This document shows positions 22,501-31,422 of a stretch of 64,000 nucleotides of DNA, piece by piece (positions within the stretch are counted from its first letter, which is position 1; the number at the start of each line of letters is the position of its first letter). This stretch comes from Pseudomonas putida. GTDB lineage: Bacteria; Pseudomonadota; Gammaproteobacteria; Pseudomonadales; Pseudomonadaceae. The notes below the pieces were generated by a model, which saw only the letters and a program-made list of their open reading frames with translations, had not been told where the DNA came from and did no database searches. A program made the translations under genes and the position numbers. The stretch is taken from contig NZ_JANHLE010000011.1 of assembly GCF_028682475.1 (NCBI RefSeq), positions 62,001 through 126,000 on the forward strand. Reading direction: 5' to 3'.

Positions 22501-23721
22501 TTACTTGCCTTCCCAGCGCTTGAGCACCAGGGTGGCGTTGGTGCCGCCGAAACCGAAGCTGTTGCTCATCACGGTGTCGATCTTGGCGTTTTCGCGGGTT
22601 TCACGCAGAACCGGCAGGTCAGCCACTTCCGGATCCAGCTCGTCGATGTTGGCGGAACCGGCAATGAAGTTGCCTTCCATCATCAGCATGCAGTAGATCG
22701 CTTCATGAACGCCGGCGGCGCCCAGGGAGTGACCGGACAGGCTCTTGGTCGAGCTGATGGCCGGAGCCTTGTCGCCGAACACTTCACGTACACCCTTCAT
22801 TTCGGCAACATCGCCAACCGGCGTCGAAGTGCCGTGGGTGTTCAGGTAGTCGATCGGGGTGTCGACGGTGGACAGCGCCTGCTGCATGCAGCGGATGGCG
22901 CCTTCGCCGCTTGGGGCAACCATGTCGTAGCCATCGGAGGTCGCGCCGTAGCCGACGATCTCGGCGTAGATTTTCGCGCCGCGGGCCAGAGCGTGTTCCA
23001 GCTCTTCGACTACAACCATGCCGCCACCACCGGCGATGACGAAACCGTCACGGTCGGCGTCGTAGGCGCGGGAGGCCTTTTCCGGGGTGTCGTTACGCTT
23101 GCTGGACAGCGCGCCCATGGCGTCGAACAGGAACGACTGGCTCCAATGCTCTTCTTCACCGCCACCGGCGAAGACGATGTCCTGCTTGCCCATCTGGATC
23201 TGTTCCATCGCGGTGCCGATGCAGTGCGCACTGGTGGCACAAGCGGAGGCGATGGAGTAGTTCAGGCCCTTGATCTTGAACGGGGTGGCCAGGCACGCCG
23301 AAACGGTGCTGCTCATGGTCCGGGTGACGCGGTACGGGCCAACGCGCTTGACGCCTTTTTCGCGCAGGATGTCCAGCGCTTCCATCTGGTTCAGGGTCGA
23401 GGCGCCGCCGGAGCCGGCGATCAGGCCGGTGCGCGGATTGGAAACTTGCTCTTCGGTCAGGCCCGAATCCTTGATCGCGTCGGCCATGGCCAGGTAGGCG
23501 TAGGCGGCAGCGTGACCAACGAAACGGAAGATCTTGCGGTCGATCAGTTCTTCGAGGTTGAGGTCGATGGAGCCGGAAACCTGGCTACGCAGACCCATTT
23601 CGGCATATTCCGGGTTGAATCGGATGCCAGGGCGGCTTGCACGCAGGTTGGCGGAGACGGTCTCTTTGTCATTGCCCAGGCACGAAACGATGCCCAGACC
23701 AGTGATAACGACGCGGCGCAT
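22501..23721 (-). CDS. fabB: 3-oxoacyl-ACP synthase I
   Basis: 406 residues. It elongates fatty acyl-ACP and, with FabA, makes unsaturated fatty acids in the cytoplasm. The condensing-enzyme triad is seen as Cys161 (ASACATSAH), His296 (NTHGTSTP) and His331 ([11 protein letters not shown]). It lies 11 nt after fabA in the same direction, the fabA-fabB operon usual in Pseudomonas. A bidirectional terminator follows. Confidence 0.98.
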   Translation of the reverse strand: MRRVVITGLGIVSCLGNDKETVSANLRASRPGIRFNPEYAEMGLRSQVSGSIDLNLEELIDRKIFRFVGHAAAYAYLAMADAIKDSGLTEEQVSNPRTGLIAGSGGASTLNQMEALDILREKGVKRVGPYRVTRTMSSTVSACLATPFKIKGLNYSIASACATSAHCIGTAMEQIQMGKQDIVFAGGGEEEHWSQSFLFDAMGALSSKRNDTPEKASRAYDADRDGFVIAGGGGMVVVEELEHALARGAKIYAEIVGYGATSDGYDMVAPSGEGAIRCMQQALSTVDTPIDYLNTHGTSTPVGDVAEMKGVREVFGDKAPAISSTKSLSGHSLGAAGVHEAIYCMLMMEGNFIAGSANIDELDPEVADLPVLRETRENAKIDTVMSNSFGFGGTNATLVLKRWEGK

Positions 23722-23732
23722 GCGGATAACCC

Positions 23733-24248
23733 TTAGAAGTTGTCAGTGGAGGTGAATACGCCGACCCGAAGGCCTTCGGCGGTGTAGATCTCACGGCCGT
23801 CGACGCTGACCGAGCCATCGGCGATGGCCATGTTCAGCTTGCCCTTGAGGACGCGCTTGATATGAATGTTGTACGTGACTTTCTGGGCGGTCGGCAGGAC
23901 CTGGCCGAAGAATTTCACTTCGCCCGAACCCAGGGCACGGCCACGGCCCGGCAGGCCTTGCCAGCCGAGGAAGAAGCCAACCAGCTGCCACATGGCGTCC
24001 AGGCCCAGGCAGCCCGGCATCACCGGATCACCTTCGAAATGGCAGGCGAAGAACCACAGGTCCGGATTGATATCCAGCTCGGCGACCAATTCACCTTTGC
24101 CGTACTTGCCGCCTTCCTGACTGATGTGGGTGATACGATCCACCATCAGCATGTTCGGGGCGGGCAGTTGCGCGTTACCTGGGCCGAACAGCTCACCGCG
24201 ACTGCAGCGCAGCAGGTCTTCCCGAGTAAAGGCGTTTTGTTTGGTCAT
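23733..24248 (-). CDS. fabA: 3-hydroxydecanoyl-ACP dehydratase/isomerase
   Basis: 171 residues, exact FabA length. It dehydrates 3-hydroxydecanoyl-ACP and isomerises trans-2- to cis-3-decenoyl-ACP, the branch point to unsaturated fatty acids. Catalytic His70 ([14 protein letters not shown]) and Asp84 (LGLDAMWQ) are in place. It is the first gene of the fabAB operon. GAGGAGCTC-like purines precede the ATG. A TetR-type palindrome lies about 135 bp upstream. Confidence 0.98.
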   Translation of the reverse strand: MTKQNAFTREDLLRCSRGELFGPGNAQLPAPNMLMVDRITHISQEGGKYGKGELVAELDINPDLWFFACHFEGDPVMPGCLGLDAMWQLVGFFLGWQGLPGRGRALGSGEVKFFGQVLPTAQKVTYNIHIKRVLKGKLNMAIADGSVSVDGREIYTAEGLRVGVFTSTDNF

Positions 24249-24381
24249 GCGAGCTCCTCAATAATCCCCGTGCGGCAGGGGGGCAAATCTTCCCGGCCGA
24301 CCCAAAACGCTTGTGCTTGGGGCGGCAGCCTACACATAGACTATTGCGTTGTAGTGAAAGTCACAGCGCACGGGGCAAAGA

Positions 24382-24397
24382 AGTACACTTGTGCACT
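24382..24397. promoter_or_regulatory. Candidate DesT/FabR-type operator upstream of fabA
   Basis: AGTACAC-TT-GTGCACT is an inverted repeat with seven-base arms and one mismatch. Unsaturated-fatty-acid regulators of the TetR family (FabR in E. coli, DesT in Pseudomonas) bind palindromes of this general shape in front of fabA and fabB. The site is 134-149 bp upstream of the fabA start in an otherwise empty gap. Confidence 0.5.
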
Positions 24398-24460
24398 GAA
24401 ATTTTATTTTCAGGCCTAAACGGCGGCCTGTCCAGTCCATAAGACTGCCGCAATTTCAGA

Positions 24461-26386
24461 TTAATCGCCAGTCGCAGCTGACTGATCGGGCAGCCAACGC
24501 TGCAGAATCTGCTGCAGATCAGTCCGTTTGAACGGCTTGGCCAGGTAATCGTTCATACCGGCGCTCAGGCAGCGTTCGCGATCACCCTGCAAGGCGTTGG
24601 CGGTCAGGGCGATGATCGGCATGGCGGCCGCCTGGGGCAGCTGACGGATGCGCCGGGTGGCTTCATAGCCATCGATGATCGGCAAGCGGCAATCCATCAG
24701 GGTGGCGGCAAAGCGCTGACGGGCAACCTGCGACACCGCCTGGGCACCGTCTACAGCAATGTGCACTTCGAATCCGAGGCTGCGCAGCATGGCCTCGATC
24801 ACCGTCTGGTTCACCGGGTTGTCCTCCACCAGCAGGATCCGCCGGCCCAGGCCTGCGTCATCACGGCCGCTGTTCTGGCTGGGTAAGCACGGTGCTGGCT
24901 GCATGGGCAGCGCCAGGGGCATCTCCAGGGTAAAGGTCGAGCCCTGACCTTGACGGCTCTCGCCACGCAAGGTGCCACCCATGCGTTCAGCCAGCGTGCG
25001 CGCGATCGACAGGCCCAGGCCGGTGCCGCCGTAGCGCCGGGAAATCGAGCTGTCGGCTTGCTGGAAGGCGACGAACATGGTTTCCAGGCGCTCGTTGTCG
25101 ATACCGATGCCGGTGTCATGCACCGCGCAGGCGAACCAGATCAGCTGGCGGTCGAGTACTTGCCAGCGCGGTTCGATGCGCACGCTGCCTTGCTCGGTGA
25201 ATTTCAGCGCATTGCCGACCAGATTGAGCAGGACCTGGCGAATCCGTGTCGGGTCGCCGACCACCTGCAACTGTTGCATGCCGGGTGGTAACAGCAACTG
25301 CAGGTTCAAGCCGCGCTGGGCGGCCAGGTGCTGGAAGGACTGCACACAGCTGCCGATCAGCTCGCCGAGGTTGAAATCGATATGTTCCAGTTCCAGGTGG
25401 GTGCGCTCGATCCGCGAGAAATCGAGAATGTCGTTGATCACCTTGAGCAGGTGCCCGGTCGATTCACTGGCCACGGCAGTGTATTCGGCCTGCTCCTCGC
25501 TCAAGGTGGTGGTTTCCAGTAACTGCAACATGCCCAGTACGCCGTTCATGGGGGTGCGCAGTTCATGGCTCATCATGGCCAGGAAGTCGGATTTGGCCCG
25601 GTTCGCCTGTTCGGCTTCTTCACGGGCCTGGATCAGTTGCGACATGGCCTGCTGTTGCTCATGGCTGGCCTGGGCCAACGCGCGGGCCAGGTTATTGATG
25701 TGACGGGCGAGGTGGCCGAGTTCACTGTCATCGACCACCGGCAAGGGGGCATTGAAGTCGCCTTGCTGGATGGCTTTGACCGCATGGCCCATGTCGCTGA
25801 TCGGTTTGGCCAGGCTCAGGGCCAGGCGGCGGGCCAGCAGGAAGGTGAAGAGCAGGGCGAACAAGGCCAGGATCCCGGCCTTGATCACGATTTCCTGCTG
25901 GCGCTCGCTGAACGCGTCATTGGACATACCGACAATGACCCGGCCCAGGTAGTCATCATCGATATGTTTCAACGGTTGCCTGCCGTTGTGCAGGAAATCG
26001 TTGTCCAGGCGGATCTGCTGCAGGCGGATCGGCGCCTGGAACACCTCGACCTGTTGGGCGCGGTTGTCGTGTTCATCCGGTTGTTCGACATACACCAGAA
26101 TATGGTTGCTGCTGTCCTGTACTTCGAGAAAGCGCACATGAGGGATGCTCAAGGTGGCGCGCATCAGGCTTTCCAGGACTTCGTCGTTACCGGCGATCAC
26201 GCCGTACTCGGACGCTGGCGCCAGCTGGTTGGCGATCAGCTGGCCGGTGTGGTTGAGCTCCTGGCGCAGGTCCTGGATACGCACGAAGGTAAAGAAGCTG
26301 ATCAACAGCAGCGTCAGCAACAGGGCCGGGCCCAGGCTGATGATCTGTGTGCGGGTATGAATGTCCCAGCTCAGACGACGCCTCAT
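24461..26386 (-). CDS. Hybrid sensor histidine kinase with CHASE8-like periplasmic domain
   Basis: 641 residues. Order: membrane segment about 17-35; periplasmic region about 36-165 resembling CHASE8 ([23 protein letters not shown]); second membrane segment about 168-187; HAMP; HisKA with His274 (MMSHELRTP); HATPase with [17 protein letters not shown] and GGTGLGLSI; a receiver domain with phospho-acceptor Asp565 (MDCRLP). No HPt domain follows, so the relay must continue in another protein. The ATG at 26386 overlaps the stop of the binding-protein gene (ATGA). This is the third gene of a three-gene operon. Confidence 0.92.
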   Translation of the reverse strand: MRRRLSWDIHTRTQIISLGPALLLTLLLISFFTFVRIQDLRQELNHTGQLIANQLAPASEYGVIAGNDEVLESLMRATLSIPHVRFLEVQDSSNHILVYVEQPDEHDNRAQQVEVFQAPIRLQQIRLDNDFLHNGRQPLKHIDDDYLGRVIVGMSNDAFSERQQEIVIKAGILALFALLFTFLLARRLALSLAKPISDMGHAVKAIQQGDFNAPLPVVDDSELGHLARHINNLARALAQASHEQQQAMSQLIQAREEAEQANRAKSDFLAMMSHELRTPMNGVLGMLQLLETTTLSEEQAEYTAVASESTGHLLKVINDILDFSRIERTHLELEHIDFNLGELIGSCVQSFQHLAAQRGLNLQLLLPPGMQQLQVVGDPTRIRQVLLNLVGNALKFTEQGSVRIEPRWQVLDRQLIWFACAVHDTGIGIDNERLETMFVAFQQADSSISRRYGGTGLGLSIARTLAERMGGTLRGESRQGQGSTFTLEMPLALPMQPAPCLPSQNSGRDDAGLGRRILLVEDNPVNQTVIEAMLRSLGFEVHIAVDGAQAVSQVARQRFAATLMDCRLPIIDGYEATRRIRQLPQAAAMPIIALTANALQGDRERCLSAGMNDYLAKPFKRTDLQQILQRWLPDQSAATGD

Positions 26387-27276
26387 GGTCTGCGTTCTCC
26401 TTCGGCCAGCGCCAGTGCGGCGCCTTCGGGATCGATGGTGCCGATACCCAGGGCGCGGGCGACCTGCTGGTTGCCGACGACTCTGAAATGTTCGGGATAC
26501 AGGGCGCGTGGCCACTTGCCGGGTGCCTGATCGAGCAAGCGGTCAAGCACCGCCAGCCAGTCGTCCTGATTGCTCAAAGTGCTGGCCAGGGCTCCGGCGC
26601 GGACAAAGCCCGCGTTGGGGCCGATCAAGGCCATTTGCCGCCCGTAGCTGCTGAGCAGCAGGTTCTTCGCGGTCTTGGAGTTGTACAACTGCAGATCGTC
26701 GATACCCAGCAATACATCACTGCTTTGCAGCAGGGTTTGCAGTGGACGATTGTCGCGCAGGTCCGGCCAGGGTTCGGCGACTATTTCAAGGCCCATGGGC
26801 TTCGCGGCGCGGCGCGCTTCTTCGACCAGGAAACGGCTGTGTTCGGCGTACAGCACGCCGATTCGCCGGGCCTCGGGCAGCAGGTAACGGGTCAGGCGCA
26901 GTTGACGGTCCAGTGGCGGATCGCTCCACAGCAGGCTCAGGTAAGCCGGACGCAGCTTGCCCAGGCGCTGTTCAGCCTGGACCCGGCTGACCCGCATGGC
27001 CAGTGCTGGCGGTCCTGCCGTTTCACTCAAGCGCCATTCCAGGCCGCTGCTGTCGAGCAGGATCAGGCGGATGGCCGGATTCAGCCGGGACGGGCGGGCA
27101 AGTTCGGTGACGGGGACGAAGTGAATGTTGTCGGCGGGGCGGCGCTCGCGCAGGGCCTGAACGAAATGCTCGACACCGGGGCTGTCCTGGCTGCCGGTGA
27201 GGAGGATTTCACTGGCCCAGAGCATTCCCGCCGGCCACAGACAGACCAGCAGCAGCCAGCACCGCAGCATGCGCAT
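26383..27276 (-). CDS. Periplasmic binding protein, ABC_sub_bind-like, without a transporter
   Basis: 297 residues with a signal peptide of about 22 residues (ends MLWASE). The body looks like a type-1 periplasmic binding protein of the ABC substrate-binding group (PF04392-like): [29 protein letters not shown] and [14 protein letters not shown] are in the expected order. No permease or ATPase gene is adjacent. It overlaps the TonB receptor gene upstream (TGATG) and the kinase gene downstream (ATGA), so it more likely presents a ligand to the kinase than feeds an ABC transporter. Confidence 0.78.
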   Translation of the reverse strand: MRMLRCWLLLVCLWPAGMLWASEILLTGSQDSPGVEHFVQALRERRPADNIHFVPVTELARPSRLNPAIRLILLDSSGLEWRLSETAGPPALAMRVSRVQAEQRLGKLRPAYLSLLWSDPPLDRQLRLTRYLLPEARRIGVLYAEHSRFLVEEARRAAKPMGLEIVAEPWPDLRDNRPLQTLLQSSDVLLGIDDLQLYNSKTAKNLLLSSYGRQMALIGPNAGFVRAGALASTLSNQDDWLAVLDRLLDQAPGKWPRALYPEHFRVVGNQQVARALGIGTIDPEGAALALAEGERRP

Positions 27277-29387
27277 CAGAATTCCAGCTCCGCACTGAAG
27301 TACACCACATGGCGGCTGTCGTAGCGGTTGTCGGCAAAGGTCGTGGGCTCGTCGTCCAGGCGCTGCTGCACGACACCCGCCAGTTCAAGCTGCGTGCGCT
27401 GCCAGCGCAGCTGCTTGGCCACGCGCAGGTCGACACGCTCGAAGCGGTACTGGTTCAGTTCATCGTCGCCATAGTAGAACAGCGCGCTGGACCAGCCTTG
27501 CCCCCAGTCGCGCAGCCAGCCGGCCGAGCCGCTGTTGTGCGCGCTCAGGCGGCGATCGGCGGGGTTGCTGGCCCAGGCGTCGACATGGGCGTAGGTCAAG
27601 CGCCAGCGATCGGCGGGAGTCAGGCGCCAGTCCAGCTGCGCTTCACTGCCGCTGAAGCGGGCTTTGTTGCTGTTGCTGGCGATGTATTGGTTGTTGCGCA
27701 GCGGCTCGCTGATCATGCCGGTGATTTCGTCGTAGAACAGCTTGAGGTCAACGCTGAGGTCGGCGTCGGCGAAGTAACCGTTATAGCCCAGTTCCCGCGA
27801 GCGCATCCGCTCCTGTTCCAGGTCGCCCGGTCCGCGGGTCCTGACGAAGTACTGGGCACTGTTCTGGCCGAAAGCGCCCGGGCGCAAGTTGTTGACCCGA
27901 TAACTCCAGTTGACGTTGTTTTCGAACATGTCCGGCGAGCGTACCGCTTCGGAGTACACCGCGCGCAATCCGTGGCGCGGGGTGATCAGGTAGTTCACGG
28001 CCAGGCGTGGTGTCAGCGAACTGCCGGAAAGCCGGGCGTCTTCATACATCGCCCCGCCCTGAACAATCCAGTGGTCGTCGGCGCGCCATTCCAGGTGACC
28101 GAACAGGCGCCAGGTGCTGTCGTTCAGGCTGCCATTGAAGAAGGTCTGCGAATCGGCGCGGTCGTAGCGATAGTTGGCACCACTGACCAGGCGCAGGCTG
28201 TCGGACAGGCTGAGGGTGTCCTGCAGTTCCAGGTCGTAGCGGGTTTCCCGGGTGCTCTGGTCGATATCGCCGCAGACCTGGCTTGAGCCGCCATTACGCC
28301 ATTGCTGCTGCACCTGACGGCCCAGCAATTGTTCTTCGGCGCTACCCCTGGGGACTGGCGAGCGAATGTTGCGCGCCACTTGTTCCGCGTAGTTAGGATT
28401 GAGCTGCCATAGGTGAGTCAGTTCCGGGCTGAACGACAAGGCTGCATCACACGCACGCCAGACCTGCTGGCGATCCCAGTGCTGGGCTGAACCTTGCAGG
28501 TAAAGGCTGTGCTCGGGGTTCAAGTCAAGATTCCAGCGCACCGAGCCGGCGTAATCCTTGGCCTTGGCGTCGGAATTGTTGCCACTGGCGGTGACGCCGT
28601 AGAACACCGGCTTGTAGGTGTAAGGGCGCTGGTTGCTGCCTTCTTTGGCAGCGAACTGCCAATCCAGGCTCTGGTTGCTTGCCAGGCTGTGGCTGACGCT
28701 CAGGTTGAGGCGGTTGAGCCGGCGGCTGTCGCGGTAATCCTGGCCGTTGCGGGTTTGATCAAAGCCGTCATCCTGCATGCCGGACAGTGACAGACGCAGG
28801 TCGCCGCCGTCCCAACCGCTACCCTGGCTGGCATACCAGTCACTGATACCGCGTTGGCCGCGGGTCACTTTCAGCCGCGTACCCTGGCTGTCGGCCGGTT
28901 TGCGGGTCAGGATGTTGACCACGGCCATCAGGGCGTTGGCGCCGTAGCTGACGGTGTTGGGGCCGCGAAAGACTTCGATGCGCTCGATGTCCTCCATGGC
29001 CAGGGGAATGTCGCTCCAGTCCACCGTGGCCAGCCCTGCGCGGTACACCGAGCGGCCATCGATCAACACCTGCATGCGCCGGGCATCGTTGGCGTTACTG
29101 CCGTGGTAGTTGACGGAGGGCTGGTTGCCCGCGCCGTAGCCGATCATCATCCCCGGCACCAGGCGTAGTACTTCGGGGATGTCACGGGCGCCGCTGGCGC
29201 GGATCAATGCGCTGTCGAGCACGGTCATGCTGCCCGGCACGGCCGCCGGTGACTGTTTGAGCCGGGTGGCGGTGAGCACTTGGGGCAGGGCCTGGCTGTC
29301 GACGAACAGATCGTCAGCCAGTGCGGTGCCGCCGAAAAAGGCAGTCAACAGCAGGAGGGGGCGTGAAGCCGGGGGGCCAAATGACAC
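27276..29387 (-). CDS. TonB-dependent outer-membrane receptor
   Basis: 703 residues. A signal peptide (about 1-24) is followed by a plug domain: TATRLKQSPAAVPGSMTVL, then IPEVLRLVPGMMIG, VLIDGRSVY, and IERIEVFRGPNTVSYGANA. A 22-strand-type barrel ends in the classic terminal Phe (AELEF). The start is a GTG at 29387 with AAGG upstream. Substrate cannot be read from sequence; the early part resembles colicin I/vitamin B12-type receptors. It is the first gene of an operon with a binding protein and a hybrid kinase. Confidence 0.9.
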   Translation of the reverse strand: MSFGPPASRPLLLLTAFFGGTALADDLFVDSQALPQVLTATRLKQSPAAVPGSMTVLDSALIRASGARDIPEVLRLVPGMMIGYGAGNQPSVNYHGSNANDARRMQVLIDGRSVYRAGLATVDWSDIPLAMEDIERIEVFRGPNTVSYGANALMAVVNILTRKPADSQGTRLKVTRGQRGISDWYASQGSGWDGGDLRLSLSGMQDDGFDQTRNGQDYRDSRRLNRLNLSVSHSLASNQSLDWQFAAKEGSNQRPYTYKPVFYGVTASGNNSDAKAKDYAGSVRWNLDLNPEHSLYLQGSAQHWDRQQVWRACDAALSFSPELTHLWQLNPNYAEQVARNIRSPVPRGSAEEQLLGRQVQQQWRNGGSSQVCGDIDQSTRETRYDLELQDTLSLSDSLRLVSGANYRYDRADSQTFFNGSLNDSTWRLFGHLEWRADDHWIVQGGAMYEDARLSGSSLTPRLAVNYLITPRHGLRAVYSEAVRSPDMFENNVNWSYRVNNLRPGAFGQNSAQYFVRTRGPGDLEQERMRSRELGYNGYFADADLSVDLKLFYDEITGMISEPLRNNQYIASNSNKARFSGSEAQLDWRLTPADRWRLTYAHVDAWASNPADRRLSAHNSGSAGWLRDWGQGWSSALFYYGDDELNQYRFERVDLRVAKQLRWQRTQLELAGVVQQRLDDEPTTFADNRYDSRHVVYFSAELEF

Positions 29388-29513
29388 GGTGCGGCCTTGG
29401 TAGCGAATTCAAACCGGGCATGTTAACCGAGTGGCCAGCATTTTTCAGTGCTGTATGGCGCGATATCGACGTCAATTCATACAACTGGCGCTGGCTCTGG
29501 GACGGGCGCTCCG

Positions 29514-29519
29514 TATAAT
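29514..29519 (+). promoter_or_regulatory. Candidate -10 element of gpsA promoter
   Basis: A perfect TATAAT lies 40 nt upstream of the gpsA ATG. The -35 region (CTGGCT at 29491, 17-nt spacer) is poor, so activity may depend on other factors. Confidence 0.5.
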
Positions 29520-29558
29520 GCGGGAGTCGCCACTTTAATTGGTTTTAACGGATCGGAT

Positions 29559-30584
29559 ATGACTGAACAGCAGCCTGTTGCAGTGCTTGGAGGCGGGAGT
29601 TTCGGCACCGCCGTGGCGAATCTGCTGGCGGAAAACGGCATCGGCGTACGCCAATGGATGCGCGACCCCGAGCAGGCCGAGGCCATGCGCAACAACCGGG
29701 AAAACCCGCGTTACCTCAAAGGGGTGAAAATCCACCCGGGTGTTGATCCGGTCAATGACCTGCTGGCGACCCTGCAGGATTGCGAGCTGATCTTCGTTGC
29801 CCTGCCATCCAGCGCCCTGCGCAGTGTGCTGGCGCCCTATGCGCAGCTGTTGAGCGGCAAAATGCTGGTCAGCCTGACCAAGGGCATCGAAGCGCAAAGC
29901 TTCAAGTTGATGAGCCAGATTCTCGAAGAAATCGCCCCCGAGGCGCGCATCGGTGTGCTGTCGGGGCCGAACCTGGCCCGTGAAGTGGCCGAGCACGCGC
30001 TGACCGCCACCGTGGTTGCCAGTGAAGACGAAGCGCTGTGCCAGCAGGTGCAGGACGTGCTGCACGGTCGCACCTTCCGCGTGTATGCCAGTAGCGACCG
30101 TTTTGGTGTCGAGCTGGGCGGGGCGCTGAAGAACGTCTACGCGATCATTGCCGGCATGGCGGTGGCCCTGGGCATGGGCGAGAACACCAAGAGCATGCTG
30201 ATTACCCGTGCCCTGGCAGAGATGACCCGCTTTGCGGTGAGCCAGGGCGCCAACCCCATGACCTTTCTCGGCCTGGCCGGGGTCGGCGACCTGATTGTTA
30301 CCTGTTCGTCGCCCAAGAGCCGCAATTACCAGGTCGGTCACGCCCTGGGCCAGGGCTTGAGCCTGGAAGAGGCGGTCAACCGTCTGGGCGAGGTCGCCGA
30401 AGGCGTCAATACGCTCAAGGTGCTCAAGGTCAAGGCCCAGGAGGTGCAGGTATACATGCCGTTGGTAGCGGGCTTGCATGCGATTCTGTTCGAAGGCCGG
30501 ACCTTGAACCAGGTGATCGAGCTGCTGATGCGCGCCGAGCCGAAAACCGATGTCGACTTTATCTCCACCAGCGGTTTCAACTGA
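29559..30584 (+). CDS. gpsA: NAD(P)H-dependent glycerol-3-phosphate dehydrogenase
   Basis: 341 residues. It reduces dihydroxyacetone phosphate to sn-glycerol-3-phosphate for phospholipid synthesis in the cytoplasm. The N-terminal Rossmann motif is [29 protein letters not shown] and the catalytic-Lys region [15 protein letters not shown] follow. The open frame extends to 29448, but [13 protein letters not shown] is the natural start. The DUF4389 gene follows after 15 nt. Confidence 0.97.
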   Translation: MTEQQPVAVLGGGSFGTAVANLLAENGIGVRQWMRDPEQAEAMRNNRENPRYLKGVKIHPGVDPVNDLLATLQDCELIFVALPSSALRSVLAPYAQLLSGKMLVSLTKGIEAQSFKLMSQILEEIAPEARIGVLSGPNLAREVAEHALTATVVASEDEALCQQVQDVLHGRTFRVYASSDRFGVELGGALKNVYAIIAGMAVALGMGENTKSMLITRALAEMTRFAVSQGANPMTFLGLAGVGDLIVTCSSPKSRNYQVGHALGQGLSLEEAVNRLGEVAEGVNTLKVLKVKAQEVQVYMPLVAGLHAILFEGRTLNQVIELLMRAEPKTDVDFISTSGFN

Positions 30585-30599
30585 GTACAGGAGCAAGAC

Positions 30600-30947
30600 A
30601 TGAACGAATCCCCGAACCAGTCGCAGCGCGAGTCAATCATTCTGCGCGTGTTGTGGATGCTGGTATTTCTGGTGGTCTGGCAATTGGCCGAGCTGTTGCT
30701 GGGCGGCCTGGTGCTGGTTCAGCTGGTCTACCGCCTGATCTATGGCGCGCCGAGTGCCAGCCTGATGAACTTCGGCGACAGCCTCAGCCAGTTTCTGGCG
30801 CAGATTGGCCGCTTCGGCAGCTTCCACAGCGACCAGAAGCCCTGGCCGTTCGCCGACTGGCCAGCGCCGCGCGCCCCGGAAGGTGAGACTGCCCATAGCG
30901 TACCGCCAGCGCCGCATCCGGTACGTGACGAGGAGCCCAAGCTGTGA
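30600..30947 (+). CDS. DUF4389 family membrane protein
   Basis: 115 residues. One long hydrophobic region spans about 17-45 (RVLWMLVFLVVWQLAELLLGG), followed by a conserved LVYRLIYGAPSASLMNFGDSLSQFLAQIGRF stretch and a Pro-rich tail. This matches DUF4389, a family of unknown function found in proteobacteria. AGGAG-like sequence precedes the ATG. It overlaps sixA by four bases (GTGA). Confidence 0.82.
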   Translation: MNESPNQSQRESIILRVLWMLVFLVVWQLAELLLGGLVLVQLVYRLIYGAPSASLMNFGDSLSQFLAQIGRFGSFHSDQKPWPFADWPAPRAPEGETAHSVPPAPHPVRDEEPKL

Positions 30948-31396
30948 AGCTCTGGGTGTTGCGTCATGGTGAAGCTGAGCCTCGCGCCAATAGCGATGCC
31001 GAGCGCCGGCTGACCGCGCATGGTCGAGAGCAGGTACTGCGCAGCGCCGCAGTGCTGCTCGGCCAGCCGTTGCGGGCGATCATCGCCAGCCCTTATGTGC
31101 GCGCCCAGCAAACCGCCGGGTTGGTGCATGAGGCGCTGGGGTTTGATGAGCCGGTGCAGACAGTCACCTGGCTGACCCCGGACACCGATCCCCAGGAGGT
31201 GATTGCCGAGCTGGACAAGCTGGGCCTGGAGCAGGTGCTGCTGGTCAGTCATCAACCGCTGGTGAGTTGTCTGGTCGGCATGCTGGAACAGGGGCACCGG
31301 CAGGGGCCTTCGATGTCCACGGCGAGCCTGGCGGAGCTTGAAGGTGACTGGCCGCTGGCCGGGCTGATGACGTTGCAGCACGTGTTCCATCCTTAG
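30944..31396 (+). CDS. sixA: Phosphohistidine phosphatase SixA
   Basis: 150 residues of the histidine phosphatase superfamily. The catalytic RHG motif is Arg7-His8-Gly9 (VLRHGEAEP); a second His lies in LLVSHQPLVS. SixA removes phosphate from histidine on HPt domains or the PTS-Ntr protein NPr in E. coli. The GTG start overlaps the upstream stop. It ends 26 nt before the convergent Rhs gene with no obvious terminator. Confidence 0.93.
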   Translation: MKLWVLRHGEAEPRANSDAERRLTAHGREQVLRSAAVLLGQPLRAIIASPYVRAQQTAGLVHEALGFDEPVQTVTWLTPDTDPQEVIAELDKLGLEQVLLVSHQPLVSCLVGMLEQGHRQGPSMSTASLAELEGDWPLAGLMTLQHVFHP

Positions 31397-31422
31397 GGTG
31401 GTTTTGTCGTCAACATAGTTGC

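Noticed and set aside
22705..23736. A 343-codon + strand frame opposite fabB
   Set aside because: Antisense to a certain gene; composition is typical of a shadow frame.
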